Assembly (NCBI RefSeq): GCF_040802235.1 | Contig: NC_133156.1 | Coordinates: 25,997,343 to 26,061,342 of the forward strand | Direction: 5' to 3' | From: Manis javanica | Lineage: Eukaryota > Chordata > Mammalia > Pholidota > Manidae | DNA length: 64,000 nucleotides | The notes under the pieces: model-generated | Database searches by the model: none | Seen by the model: the letters and a program-made list of their open reading frames with translations, nothing else | Told to the model about the DNA's origin: nothing | Part shown: positions 49,783 through 61,646 of the stretch, piece by piece | Numbering within the stretch: position 1 is the first letter of the stretch | Layout: each line of letters begins with the position of its first letter | Position numbers and translations under genes: made by a program

Positions 49783-50722
49783 GTCAAAGAAATAATCAAT
49801 CCTCCCATGTTTCCTTCATATGCTACATCTATAGCTTTTCTTCTTCCTTCCTAATTACAACCCTTAAATAGAATTCGTGCCTCATATCGAATTTACCGAG
49901 TATCATAATTCCTCCAGGTGGTAAAGATACCTCGAGACAAGTGCTGGGCATAGAAGCCACAGGGCATAAATCTGCAAAGAAGTAAAAAGCTAAGCTTTGC
50001 AAACAATATGGCTTCTCTCTCACTTACCAACTTTACATTTCCCTGTATGGCCCCGGAAGATGACTGGTTAGCCAGAGACGGGTAAGATTCCTCAAGGGAG
50101 GAATAACCTAAGACAGGCACAGTCGCAGGGGGGCCATCAGGTGAGAATTTGGGGATCAACAGAGGTGAGGCTCAGAACCTCACCCACCCTGCTTTGAGAG
50201 AAATCTTCTGCATCCGTGGATGTCTTGCTGCCCTTGTCTAGCCTGGATTAATACTTAGTCCATAGGCACACACCTGATCATCTGATCATCTACATTTGCC
50301 CTCTTACAGCACTAAACTATGTTTTCTACCTTTATCTTGCATCTACCTACCACTTCAGCATTTTATTAAAAATAAAAATAATAATAATAATAGGAGAAAT
50401 GTGGGATCAACATATAAATCAAGTACAAAAATCAAACGAATATTCATATTTGGCCTGATTGTTTATAGGTCATAATGTGTGATCAAAACCGAAAGTTTCT
50501 GTGATGAATGCCCTTGTACTGTTCACCATGTAAGAATTTATTCACTTTGTAAGAATTCGTTCACCATGTAAGAACTGGTTCGTTATGCTTCAGAAGATTG
50601 GAAACTGACGAGAATTAGGCTTGAGATGGATTAATGATTGTACATTGAGCGTTGACCCCCCTATAGTGAATTTTATTGTTGTTAACAACCATTTGATCAA
50701 TAAATATGAGAGATGCCCTCTC
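49783..50722 (+). mobile_element. Probable retroviral LTR (U3-R) portion of the L1 tail
   Basis: Non-coding sequence follows the env remnant and ends with AATAAA at 50699-50704, 18 nt before the poly(A) at 50723. This is the arrangement expected if an RNA was cleaved at an LTR polyadenylation site. It contains three near-tandem ~20-bp units (GTTCACCATGTAAGAA type, 50521-50577) and an (AAT)n microsatellite near 50377-50395. The 5' boundary is a guess at a TG. Which LTR family it is, and whether it is an LTR at all, is inference from its place after env. Confidence 0.55.
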
Positions 50723-50735
50723 AAAAAAAAAAAAA

Positions 50736-50766
50736 GGCTAAGCTAAGGGTAACCATTTGAAACATT
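50736..50766 (+). other. 31-bp second 3' transduction between two poly(A) runs
   Basis: GGCTAAGCTAAGGGTAACCA and eleven more bases lie between two A13 runs at the end of the chimeric L1. They are inside the target-site duplication, so they came with the insertion. The other chimeric copy lacks them. Their origin should mark the flank of the parent locus. Confidence 0.75.
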
Positions 50767-50772
50767 AAAAAA

Positions 50773-50789
50773 AAAAAAAGAACCTATTT
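50773..50789 (+). repeat. 3' target-site duplication of the chimeric L1
   Basis: Exact repeat of 42020-42036. Its leading A residues merge with the terminal poly(A) of the insertion. The MIR sequence CATAGGATTATTGTAAAG resumes right after it. Confidence 0.9.
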
Positions 50790-50888
50790 CATAGGATTAT
50801 TGTAAAGATGACATGTGCTACTATATGAAAAATACTTACAGTAGTGCCTGGGAAGAATAAATGCTCCACAAATATTAGCTATTGTTTA
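50790..50888 (+). mobile_element. MIR, right half, split by the chimeric L1
   Basis: CATAGGATTATTGTAAAGAT, then AGTAGTGCCTGGGAAGAATA and TATTAGCTATTG, continues the MIR cut at 42036. Confidence 0.75.
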
Positions 50889-50914
50889 TATATATATATA
50901 GAGAGAGAGAGAGA
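50889..50914 (+). repeat. (TA)n(GA)n compound microsatellite
   Basis: TATATATATATA followed by GAGAGAGAGAGAGA, just after the right MIR half. Confidence 0.9.
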
Positions 50915-51764
50915 TTTTAGTAGATGGTACTGGTATCCCTGTGCCACATCCCCTTGGCCCACCTGATTAAGCCACTGCTACAAAGAGTAGCCCTGTGCAT
51001 GCTTAGACTCACCTGTGCCAATAGAATTACACCATAAGTTCATGCTGCATTTCTATTTTTCCATCCCATAACTTTCTGTGATACCATAGAAGCCTGCTTA
51101 ACCCATAAGAACAGTCCAGAGATGCAGAGGAGTTACAGCCCCCAGGAGTAACCCTCAAACAATGAAGGACAAGAACTGGTGGATAAATACTTGAACTTCT
51201 TTTCTTTCTGTAACAATTCTGAGAGGTTTTCTATTCAATTATCAGGAACCTCCAGTGGAACTGGCCCCCTATTGTGGCTCCCTGAGGTTCTCTACACATT
51301 AGTTTCCCCTCTGTCTTTGGGCATCATCCAAATACATTGTACCCCCCTTCACCCTTCCGAGTCTTCAGGCAAAATATTCCAAACCTGCATTGAACATTCT
51401 CTTCAGGATACTGAGCCCCTTGTCATGCTCACTGTCTTCACATGGAAAGTGCTAGAAAGTGTAGATCCAAACCCAGAGGATCTGGGGAATAGCCAGGCTT
51501 ATCTTTCCACAGCAGCTGCTTGGACTTGTTCTCCTGCACTGACAGTTCATTAAAACTGAGAAGTCCTGTTCACATAAACACTTCCAAGCTCATCTCCCAG
51601 TTTTTAAATCTTATAATACTCTTTTGACCCTAGTAAAAATACATTTCCATTATGAAATTATCTTGTATCTTATTATTAAATACTTACTTAAAATACTGTA
51701 CTATTTCCAATAATACATATTTCAACATTTCATGAGGAACTGTTTCACTCCACTAGCAATCCTA
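50915..51764. other. Intergenic, nothing recognised
   Basis: The 124-codon open frame at 51179-51553 has no recognisable domain. Confidence 0.5.
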
Positions 51765-51905
51765 TAAGGCTGTACTACTATCTTACTCATTTTATAGACA
51801 GGATAACTGAGACTTGTGGAGGTTAAATAAGTCCCTTCTGGTCACACAGCTAGTAAGAGGAACAACCAGGATTTCAACCCCAAGCCCATACTAGAGTCCA
51901 TGTCT
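51765..51905 (-). mobile_element. MIR fragment
   Basis: TCATTTTATAGACAGGATAA, CTGAGACTTGTGGAGGTTAA and GGTCACACAGCTAGTAAGAG are reverse-strand MIR core. Confidence 0.7.
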
Positions 51906-52469
51906 TTACCACTCCTATACTATCTCCCTATATTGAGCCTGTAATTGCATCCCCTATTAGACATCATTCTATTTCATTAGAACCACCTTGTCACAAAGTA
52001 GAGATGTGAATCTTTGATTCTTTAATCTGTTGTCCTATGTATTATATATCTTCCCTGCCTCAAATTCACTCTGCTACTGTCCACCCTTAAAATTTTAATG
52101 ACTCTTACACCTCAGTAAGCTATTGCATCCCAAATTTAAACTTTGTTCCTACTTCATCAGAAATATATATTAAAGTTTGTTAAAAGTGATCACAACATCA
52201 AAGCTTACCACTAATGGGAGAACACCAATTCTGCCTCGGCCATGACTTTCTGTTTGTGTCATTGTTAAGGCTGTGCGCCAAATTGTCCTGGTTCTCCATT
52301 CTTGGAGCATATCCTAGGACAGCACTTCCTGCCCATGTTGTGTTTAATGGACAAACATAATCAGCCCTGGCCAGTGCATTGTGAGCTATGAACACAGGTG
52401 ACATGTATTACTTACATTTGGGCTAGAGCTTATAGTTACCTCCTTGAGACCTTCTAGAGTTCTCTTTCT

Positions 52470-52672
52470 CTCTGGCACAGTGATCAGCAAAATCCCAGAT
52501 AGTGACTGCTCCATCCGAGGGGTCCCAGAATGCATATAGCCTGGGACAGACCCTTCAGCTGATCTGTGATAAACTTTAGTGTGAGTGAGAAATAAATCTT
52601 TACTGCTTTAAACCACTGAGATATGGGGTGGCGTTTGTTGCAGCAGCACAAACTATTCCACCTTGACCAAGA
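52470..52672 (+). mobile_element. Old LTR 3' fragment (MLT-type)
   Basis: GAGAAATAAATCTTTACTGC, then TTTAAACCACTGAGATATGG and GTTGCAGCAGCACAAACTAT, match the MLT1-like 3' end in order. Confidence 0.6.
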
Positions 52673-53689
52673 GAATATCCTTGAACAAGTCACTTTACCT
52701 CTTTAGTCTCAGTTTCATTACTGAAGTTAAATAAAAGGGAAAGAAGAATAAATATTTGGTGAGCATCTCTTAAGTATAAGGGCTTTAATATATGTAATCT
52801 CATTTAATCTTCTCAAAAACCATAAAAAGTATCATTCCTTGCAAAAATATTCCTGAATCCAAAGATATCTCTCAAACCCACTGAAATCAAGGCCACCATG
52901 ATTTCTTACTTGGAAGATTGTACTGGCCTGCATTTTGTTAAAACCTCATCCTCCTGAATTCTGCTCAGACCCACCAGAGATTTCTCTCTGCAGTTTGACT
53001 CAGATCCAAGGTCCCTGCAGTTGAAAAATTTATATGATCCAGTCCTTGGTAGTTACATCAATCTAATTATTCATAGTCTCCTATCCACTCATTAAGTTCC
53101 AGTTATACTGGTCCTCTTGACATTTCTGAAACACATCAATTATTACCTGAAATCATATTATTAATTAATTACTTTGTGTATTTTCAAAATTCCCTACTGT
53201 AAGGAAACTCCCTACGTGCAAAGACTTTGTCTTACTTATTCATTGATGTTTCCACAAAGCCTAGGACACTGCGTGGTACATAGTGAATCCTCAAGAATTT
53301 GTGGAATAAAATGTAATGAATGACTCTCCAATTTACAGGTAAGGAAATGAGAATCCAAGAATTTGCGTAACTTTCCCAAAGTCTGACAGAATTTCTATGG
53401 GTGTGTCTGATTCTAAATCCCACCGCCTTTTGCTACAGCAAGGCACCACCACCAAGGGTCAGACAGCAGGCCGGGCTAGATGACGTGCAAGCGTTCTCTC
53501 AGCCTCTGGAGGCAATCAGACAAAAAGGCACATTGACCATGCTTTCCCCAGAGAGCCTGAATTCCCAGTGAAAGAAGACAGCTTGAACAATCTATGGATC
53601 TCCCATTTTTGTCATGCTGTACAGGTGACAAGGATCTATGAAAATTTGTTCTCGTCTACCCATGACCCTGCAACTTTAATTTGTATTTC
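52673..53689. other. NMUR2 upstream flank, nothing young
   Basis: Weak MIR pieces near 52680-52840 and 53330-53420. No gene. Confidence 0.5.
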
Positions 53690-54099
53690 CACCCAGACTC
53701 CCACAGCTTTGCAAAATGCCCTGCTCGGGGTGCCCACACTTTAAGTCCGAGCATCGGCTGTCAGCTCTCTTTTCCCAGCTCCTTCAAGCTCAGAGAACTG
53801 TCTCCCCCTCCTCTCTTGCTCCGGGTGCAAAGCCAGCGCACACGACCCAGCTGTCCTCTGGCTGAGCGTCTGACACACACTCATTGGCCTGCAGCCTTGG
53901 AGGGGCGGGGTTTCTGCCTCGGGGGCTCTTCAAAAAGGATCCCAGGGCTGAGCAGCCCAATCTTGCTGAAACTACTCACCCTCTCCCCACCCCCGCTGTT
54001 TGTGCTTTAACGTCAGCTTTTTCTTTCCTTTCTGACTCAGCTTGGCACTGACGCTCTTACCAGAGGAGGCTCAGGTCTCCTCTGGATTTTAATTTCAGT
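53690..54099 (+). promoter_or_regulatory. NMUR2: Candidate NMUR2 promoter and 5' UTR
   Basis: This stretch before the NMUR2 ATG is richer in G+C than its surroundings. It holds an Sp1-type GC box (GGGGCGGGG, 53902-53910) and an inverted CCAAT box (ATTGG, 53883-53887). I see no convincing TATA box, so initiation is probably dispersed somewhere between about 53920 and 54060. The exact start site cannot be read from sequence. The calls are motif matches and position only. Confidence 0.45.
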
Positions 54100-54816
54100 A
54101 TGGAAAAACCTGAGAATATTTCCTGGATCCCCCAGCAGGAACTGGAAGATCCATTCAAGAAATACCTGAACAGCGCCGAGGACTACCTGGCCTTCCTCTG
54201 TGGGCCTCCACGCAGCCACCTCTTTTTCCCAGTGACGGTGGTGTATGCGCTGATTTTTGCGGTGGGAGTCATTGGTAATCTCCTGGTGTGCCTGGTGATC
54301 CTGCGGCACCAGACTATGAAGACCCCCACCAACTACTACCTCTTCAGCTTGGCCATCTCCGACCTCCTCGTCCTGCTCCTTGGGATGCCCCTGGAAGTCT
54401 ATGAGATGTGGCGCAACTACCCCTTCCTGTTTGGGTCCGTGGGATGCTACTTCAAGACGGCCCTCTTTGAGACCGTGTGCTTCGCCTCCATCCTCAGCGT
54501 CACCACGGTCAGCGTGGAGCGCTACGTGGCCATTCTCCACCCCTTCCGCGCCAAGCTGGAGAGCACCCGGAGGCGCGCCCTCAGGATCCTCAGCATCGTC
54601 TGGGGCTTCTCTGTGCTGTTCTCCCTGCCCAATACCAGCATTCACGGCATCAAGTTCCACTACTTCCCCAATGGGTCCTTGGTCCCCGGCTCTGCCACCT
54701 GTGCAGTCATCAAGCCTATGTGGATCTACAATTTCATCATCCAGGTCACCTCCTTCCTCTTTTACATCCTTCCCATGACTGTCATCAGTGTCCTCTACTA
54801 CCTCATGGGACTCAGA
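54100..54816 (+). CDS. NMUR2: NMUR2 coding exon 1 (start to end of TM5)
   Basis: Neuromedin U receptor 2 is a class A GPCR of the plasma membrane that binds neuromedin U and neuromedin S and signals mainly through Gq and Gi, chiefly in the nervous system (family knowledge). This exon encodes residues 1-239. TM1 is about 45-67 with Asn60. TM2 holds LAISDLL with Asp88. Cys116 and Cys201 are the expected TM3-ECL2 disulfide. ERY at 140-142 is the DRY variant typical of this subfamily. Trp168 lies in TM4 and Pro225 in TM5. Sequons at N6, N178 and N191 suggest N-glycosylation of the outer face. The ATG has A at -3 and G at +4. The exon ends after an AGA codon at donor GTGAGT (54817), phase 0. The open frame runs on into intron 1 to 55020, but that part does not resemble a receptor. 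Recognition rests on near-identity to the human protein as I remember it. Confidence 0.97.
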
Positions 54817-57800
54817 GTGAGTATTCCACCTGGCTGGTTTAGGGCAGCGTCCCTTCTTTTTCCACTGACTCCAAGTTCAGAGAGAAACAAGAATCAGAGA
54901 AATTCAGAATTGGAAGGGAGCATAGAGAAAAATCGAGTAAGCTCAGAGGGCAAAGAGAAGTTAAACAACTTGTCCCAAGGTAGACACATAGTAACAACAA
55001 CTATAAATCATTTCTTGTAACTCACCTTCCATTTTTCATCCCTCTGGACATGTGGTTCTCAAACTCAGGTGTTCCTGCGAATCACCTAGAAAACTTACTC
55101 TGGATACAAATGTGCAGGCCCCTCCCTTGGGAAATTCAGTAGGTGGAACGGGAGTCTCATTTTAAATAGTGCAGATGCCCCCCAAGCCCGCCTGTCAAGA
55201 CAGACCCATACCCTGCTGACTCTTTCCTGCCCCCATCTGCTGCCTGCACTGAAATCTTCCTCTGCACCAACATAGTCTGAGTACACCACACACTATCCTT
55301 GGTACTTAACCCAAGACAAATCCACAGTTGTAAAGTCAGACCCTTCCTTGTGGTTGCCTTGGTTCACCTTTTCATTGAAATTATCAGGTTAAAATGCAAA
55401 AAAAGGGCCTGAATGAGGTCACCTTGGACTTCTTTTGAGCAGGGAGATTGAAGGATGGGTAGGTGAACAGAGTACATAAGAGAGAGTACAAGAAAGTGTG
55501 ATTAAGAGATAGGTGGGATTAACAGAAAATTATGACTTAGTTTGCCAAGTGTCGTATAATAAAATCCTTTTCTGTATTTATGGTGATAAACTGACTTGTT
55601 TCTTTTTTTTCTTTTTTCTGGATCTAAATTAGTTGAGAAACTATTTTTGGTGAGGATAGAGGTGATTCTGTAATTCATCTCCTGGTATATTCTGTATTTC
55701 ACAGAGATAAAATCTAACTGTGACAGTTTTATAACATTTAAGGAGGTAGTTTGTGTAGGAAGCAGTCATGAGTACATTTAGACTCCCAAGTCTGAAGCTC
55801 ACATATAAACTGTCTGTAGGTAAGCCACACAAATCTCTCCTGGAATTAGTTTTCACATTAATAAAATGAAAAGGCCACATCAGACCATATCTAAGGTTCT
55901 TGAAGCTCTAGCTGTCTGTGATTCCTTAAAAAAGGAGAAAAAGAATTTAGGAGCAGGAGCAAAGTGAGTTACAAATGAGAGGAAAACAAAGCAGACATCA
56001 CACTCACATCCTATGCTTCAGGATGGCTCTGATAGCATGTATTATGTGACTGTTCGTATACATGCATCTCTGAGAAAGGTCCCTGTAAGGAATGAGTGCC
56101 CCACAAGTGGTCCTTTTGAATACCTACTGTGCCTAATATGAATGGCAAAGTCTAAGTAGGAAGAAAAAATTCTAGGTACCACAGGTGTCTGGACACAGGA
56201 GTAAACCTAATCAGACAGAGAGCTGTGCCAGTCTCCGAGGGCTGGCCCTGTATTCCTAGGCTATATGTCACCCCAAACTCGTTCACTCTCATTTCTTTAG
56301 GATGCCCTGTGCATCTCATGGAGGGAGTGAAGGACTCCGCATGATTCCAAATGTCATGAGCCTTATGAGAAATGTCCACCCCAAACTCATCAGTACCATC
56401 TTGTCTAACACCAATCACTTATCTTGGGTTAATATCCCAAGACAAGGCGATCCCAAGGGCAGTTCCTTCCTGTCTGGGAGGAAGTTCTGCTGGGGCTCTC
56501 ACGGAGTCCTTGCATCTCCTGCACGCAGCTTTAGTGCTTGAAGAGGATGGATTATGAATTGCAGTAGAATTTGGCCATGCCAGAGTTGGAATGATTTTTT
56601 AATAAACAGATTTTGTTCATATTTTGGAAATATTCACACAAACACTATGATTAGATCTTGGTATTCTAAAGCTTAGTCTCCACAAACTATATAAATAAAC
56701 AACTGGTTAAATGATTTTAATCACATACATAACTGATCAGGATAATGTATCAACATGAATGATAATCAGTCACATGGGCCTCCCCTACACCTTTTATCTC
56801 ACATAGCTAAAGGGACGGAAGTAAGATGGCTTCTGAACTTTCCACTCCTCTTTCTGTAATTTGACTTTTAAAATAAAAGTTTGGGGCTGGGTGGGAGTAA
56901 TTAATATTCAATATCTACTTTGCTGAACAGCTGAAGGAAATGAAATTATTCTAAAATAAAGCAGCATTTAATATTGGACAGATAAATGGTTTGGATTCTA
57001 TTCTACTATGTCAACCTCTTCAAATTCTGTTGAAACAATGTATAATATGCATAAGTAATCAGTTTTTCACTCTTCCTCTGGTTAACTAGTTGTATCACTG
57101 TAACTTAAGGAAGCTAAAAAGGAAGATAATTAGTACACATGATCTTCTTTTCAGTGCAAACTATGTTGTACAGGAAGCCTGTTCGTAAAATAATTGTGTG
57201 AACTGTTTGCTTTATGTTTGACTTAAGAAACTGTACCAATGGGACCTGTTAAACCCACTCAAAGGAGTGACTAACCCATCTCAATATTCTTTCACTGTCC
57301 TTAATTATGGACTGAAACCACATAATAGAATAACTGTCTTGTAATAATGACAATTTTTTTTTAATGATATGAAACAACCAGCTTTGGTAAATTTAATTAA
57401 AGACGATGAGTAAGATTTGTAATTTGATGCATTGTTCTGACCCTGAACATCAACGTTTCCTTCTCAGTCCATCTGGCTGCTTCTTTGTATCAGCACAAGT
57501 ACTGCCTAGGGGTGAAGAGTACCAAGAGAAGAATTTCTAGAAGAGACTCAGTAATACAGATGAATGGCCCATAGGTATAAATAAATAACTCTATCTTATA
57601 AAATTCAGTTTTTATTATGCCTTTTGAGTAGACTTGGGACAATAATCAGAATCACAACAATAACAAAAATATATAACTTACTGAGTATTATGTGCCAGGC
57701 ACCGAGATAAGCACTCTACCTGCATTATTTTGTTTTGTTATTATATTAATAATATCTTATTACCTTCGGTTTCCTCCCATCTGTTCTTAATAACTGCACA

Positions 57801-59616
57801 ATATTCTCTCCTTTTTCTTTCCAATTTCTAGGTAACTCTGACAGGTCAAATTTCACAGGAACTTTAATCCCTGACTTTATGAAGACACAGGTATATGTAG
57901 AGAACACCAATACATTCTTGAGATAGATGGCCAGGTTTGTTACTCATCCAAGTGGATGCTTTAGGGCTAGTGTGGTCCTGAGAGCAACCTGACTTCTAAG
58001 AGCTTACATGTTTTGTAGAATACTGGTTTGTTGAACTTTGGAGGCAACTTTTCATGACCCTCTCTTCCAAGGCTTGTTTAATTTTAAACATCTCTAAAAT
58101 GTTCTGTCAAAATGCCAGCCAGGCCAGAAAGCTTACCGATTCTTAGAGCAATTTGTTCCATTGCTTCAGAGTACATCTCCCTTTAGTCCAATAAATTGAT
58201 CCTAATCTACCCTAAGACTATGTGAAATAAGTTGAATTTTCTTGCCACAGGATGGTCTTGATCAGTTCCTCAGGACTTTCTGTACTGCTAATGAGGGAAT
58301 CCCAACTCAGTCTGGCAAAATATGAAAGGGAGTAGAGACTTGAAAAGCCAGAGGTAGAGCTGGCTCTTGGTGAAAATTAAGCCAGCAAAACACACAGTAT
58401 CATCAAGGACCTAGCTTTATTTCTGTTTCTTTATTCTTCTTTCTATGATGTTGATTTTAGCCTCAAAATCCACACAGTGGCCCACTGATGCCAAGCACTT
58501 TGCTCATGATGGAGGAGTAAATCCCTAAGGGAAAGTCAGGGTACTATTGATAAGAGAAGAAGAAAAGCTCGAGAACCAATCAGCAAATATATACCATACT
58601 GTCTCCTAAATATTTGATTGCAGTTTATCATGTATCCTTAAAACTTTCTTATCTGGCTGAATATTCCCACAAACTAAAAATATATGTAAAATAAAGAGGA
58701 AAAAATTCCACAACTATATAAATGATGTAGATCTTCAGTTCTGTGGGAGGTCAAAGGAAAGAGAAGACCGTGGGCTACAATGGCCTCCAAAGTCTCCCAG
58801 AAGTAGGTGGGACTTGAACAGGGCATGGAAGACTGCATGCACAGGCAGTGCTAATATTTGAAATTTTCAGAAGCTACTTCAAGGATCATCACATCTTCTG
58901 ACAAGGATGAGTATATTTTAACATCAAAGCTCAGAAACACATGCACTCCTATTAGTCATATTAGTAAAGCAGAATTTCCCAAATTGTGCTTTTCAAGATG
59001 GTACTAGGTATTCCACTGAAAGGGGTTGGGGGAGGGTATAGTTTAGTCAAAAAGGCACTGTTTCCCTTGAAGCTGGAGTGGTAGAGGTGGGGTGGGGGAA
59101 GGGTGATACACTACCTCCCATGAAGAGTCATAATGTCTATTAGCATAGTGAAGGCTCTGAGAAGATCCGCAATGGAAACTAAACTTCACAAAGGAGAAAT
59201 AATACCTGTTTTGTTTTCTACTGCCTATCCACCATATAGCAGCTGTCTATACCCTCCATAATAGCTGTCTGATAATAATTGCATGAATGAACAAATGAAT
59301 TAACCAATCTAACTTTTTTAATTTCAGAATTTTACATTTTTTGTGGAATATCTATTAACATACTGTATAACTAGGGTCCTACAGAATATCATATGATAAA
59401 TGGTTGCACAGCAGCTTGACCATAGCCATTCCATAATCCCGTTTCATTAGACGACCCGGATCCAACTCCACCTCCCAGTTATTGTTAAAAATTTGACAAA
59501 TTCTTTAAGTCACAGTTCTTTGTCTACTAAATGAGTATTAGAATTACACTTCTCAGATCTTAACTGAAGGAGAAATTATTTCCCTTTCTTAACATCTCAT
59601 TCCACTTGCTTTACAG
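54817..59616 (+). other. NMUR2: NMUR2 intron 1
   Basis: GT-AG intron of 4.8 kb. Apart from a MER5-like fragment near 55055-55190 and a MIR piece near 57640-57770, it is A+T-rich sequence in which I see no gene, young retrotransposon or clear regulatory element. A short G-rich stretch at 59025-59105 has no assigned meaning. Confidence 0.85.
55055..55190 (+). mobile_element. NMUR2: MER5-like hAT fragment in NMUR2 intron 1
   Basis: GTGGTTCTCAAACTCAGGTG opens the match, followed by GCGAATCACCTAGAAAACTT, a CCCCTCCC core and AATTCAGTAGGTGGAACG. Confidence 0.6.
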
Positions 59617-59701
59617 CTAAAGAAAGACCAGTCCCTTGTGGCAGATGAAGTAACTGCAAATATTCAAAGACCCTCCAGAAAATCAGTCACCAAAATGCTG
59701 T
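59617..59701 (+). CDS. NMUR2: NMUR2 coding exon 2 (third intracellular loop)
   Basis: This 85-nt exon encodes residues 240-267, the third intracellular loop, beginning LKKDQS and ending SVTKML just before TM6. It is too short to stand out as an open frame and is supported by splice sites and similarity. A pyrimidine-rich tract ends in TTTACAG at 59616, and donor GTGAGT follows at 59702. It enters in phase 0 from exon 1 and ends one base into the next Phe codon, which exon 3 completes with TT. The loop is basic, with a K-K-D start and an R-P-S-R-K-S run, as expected for G-protein coupling. Intron 1 (54817-59616) is 4.8 kb. Confidence 0.95.
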
Positions 59702-61646
59702 GTGAGTCCTCCATTTTGTTGTGGCTTTTTTTGTTGTTGTTTATAATAGCAAAGTGGTTGCATTTGGTACCAAGAATGTGCTGCTGGGATCAGGATCAAA
59801 ATTCTCCTGTAACATAATGTTGTGGTCTGGTCTTCCTTGGCTAATCAAGCTTCTAAGCCTTGTCTGTTTTCTATTTCAGCTTTTAACCCTCAACACAACA
59901 CACTAAATTGCATGCATGTTAATACCCTCTGTGCTGTTTGGTAACTCACAGACACTCTGAGTTTTTGAGTCTCTCTTTCACCCTCTAAAATGAGCAAAAG
60001 GTCTCTAACCCATTTTGTGTTATGAGTTGTTTTTCAAAATATGATTAAAGCAGTGGACTCTCCACCCAGAAAATGTACAAATACACATATGCAAAGCATT
60101 GAATAATCGAAATCAGGGGATCGTGAACCCCCTGACACTCATCCTTGGAGTCCATGGAATCTTTTAATTCAAGATTAAGAACATCTGGCCAAGAGTAACT
60201 CTGAGTAGTCATTCCATGTATGACATGGTATGATTTTGTATAAAACAATACACTTTTATTAGAGATTAGATGTTAAAAATATACCCAGGCACTGATCCAC
60301 ACTCTCCCAAAAGAATGCTATAAAAATATATTATCCAGTGCTAGCCTGCAAGAAATACTGATGAGAGGAAGGGGCTTTATACCAAGTCAAAAACTATGGT
60401 TTGGAAGAAACAAATCCTCCGGGCTAGTGTGTATATGAAACACTCATTATAACCATGTGGGAATTCATGAACAAAAACTGTGAAACCACTGAATGTTTGC
60501 CTTTTTGATTCTAACAGTCATCAAAGGAATCATAGACAGTAGTGAGCAGATTAGGGACTTTAACCTGGGAGGGTAAGCTCAGAAGAAGCTTCCAGAAATT
60601 CCTGGAACCACACCACATAGGCAGACAAAGTACTCTGTATATGGTTAATGCCAACAGGAAACACATGTTCTATTTACTCTGAAAACTTCAAATGTGCTCA
60701 CAAATACAGAGAATTATAAAATGAACACTGATGTGCCCATCATCCAGCTTCAGATGTTATCAGTTCATAACCAGTCTTATTTCATTTATAAGCCTCTCTT
60801 CTAACCCCTTCAAGATTATTTTGAGGCAAATCTTAAGCATCCTGTCACAGGAAAGTGTTTTACAACTTCAGAAGAGAAAAAAACATACATATTTCTATCT
60901 GTGGAGATTAAATGCCCCAAAAAGAAACTACAGAGGCAGTATCTCTGCCAAGCTGAAAATAAGAAATGGGGAGATGCAACTTTCTGTAAATCTATAATTA
61001 TTTCAAAATAAAAAGTAAAAACAAACAAAAAGAAATTGGAAGGAAATCTGTACTCCAGAAATTTATAATGTAATAAACACATCACCACCCCAATTAAAAG
61101 ATGCTTGTAAAGCAATATTATGCTCATAGATGTTCTCTTTCTCCCTCTTCTCCTGCCCTTACAGAATTTTAAATGACTGAATTCAGAGAAGTTTCTAATT
61201 ATTTCAAGAGTAACAAGATAAATTCATACCACATGTAATAGTATGTTTTTAACCTATGACTTCAAAGTACACCAATTCCTTAAACCCGATCATTTTATTT
61301 ATATAACCAGTTTATGTGGTTTCAGCCATCCATTTGCAACATACTTTTCCACAATAGGATGTTTTCAGAACTTTGAATAAATTCAATATGACTTTAAGTG
61401 TTCCAAATGAAACTTACATAAGAAATCATGTACAATTATATGAAAAAGTGATCTTAACCTATACTATCCATTTTTATGTCTGAATATTCTATGTAAAGGC
61501 TCTTTAGAATCTAACTGGCCCATTACAGTTACAGTTTAACAAAGAAGGAGGGGAAAATGGTAGAAGTAATGGACGGGCTCACTGTGGGCATTGTATACTC
61601 CTTGCTTTGACTCCCTTTAGCCCTCCCATTCATCATTCTTTTGCAG
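59702..61646 (+). other. NMUR2: NMUR2 intron 2
   Basis: GT-AG intron of 1.9 kb, A+T-rich. I see no recognisable young repeat or gene in it. Confidence 0.85.

Larger units (their letters stand above)
42037..50772 (+). mobile_element. Full-length chimeric L1 with retroviral 3' tail, serial 3' transduction
   Basis: One insertion of about 8.7 kb. In order: L1 5' UTR (42037-43614), ORF1, ORF2, L1 3' UTR (48543-48880), poly(A) plus GAAA repeats (to 48916), a 146-bp segment, an A-run (49063-49082), env transmembrane-like and LTR-like sequence (49083-50722), poly(A) (50723-50735), 31 bp of unique sequence (to 50766), and a final poly(A). A 17-bp direct repeat, AAAAAAAGAACCTATTT, flanks the whole unit (42020-42036 and 50773-50789). 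The flanks rejoin into a continuous MIR. The duplication and terminal poly(A) show target-primed reverse transcription of one long RNA. Both L1 frames are broken, so this copy is inactive. The layout is read directly; the read-through mechanism is inferred. Confidence 0.9.

Noticed and set aside
54037..54660. 207-codon open frame on the - strand opposite NMUR2 exon 1
   Set aside because: Antisense shadow of a G+C-rich conserved coding exon; no domain, and the + strand product is certain.
54817..55020. Read-through of NMUR2 exon 1 into intron 1, giving a 306-residue frame
   Set aside because: A consensus GTGAGT donor sits at 54817 and the extension has no receptor similarity. A retained-intron isoform is possible but unsupported.
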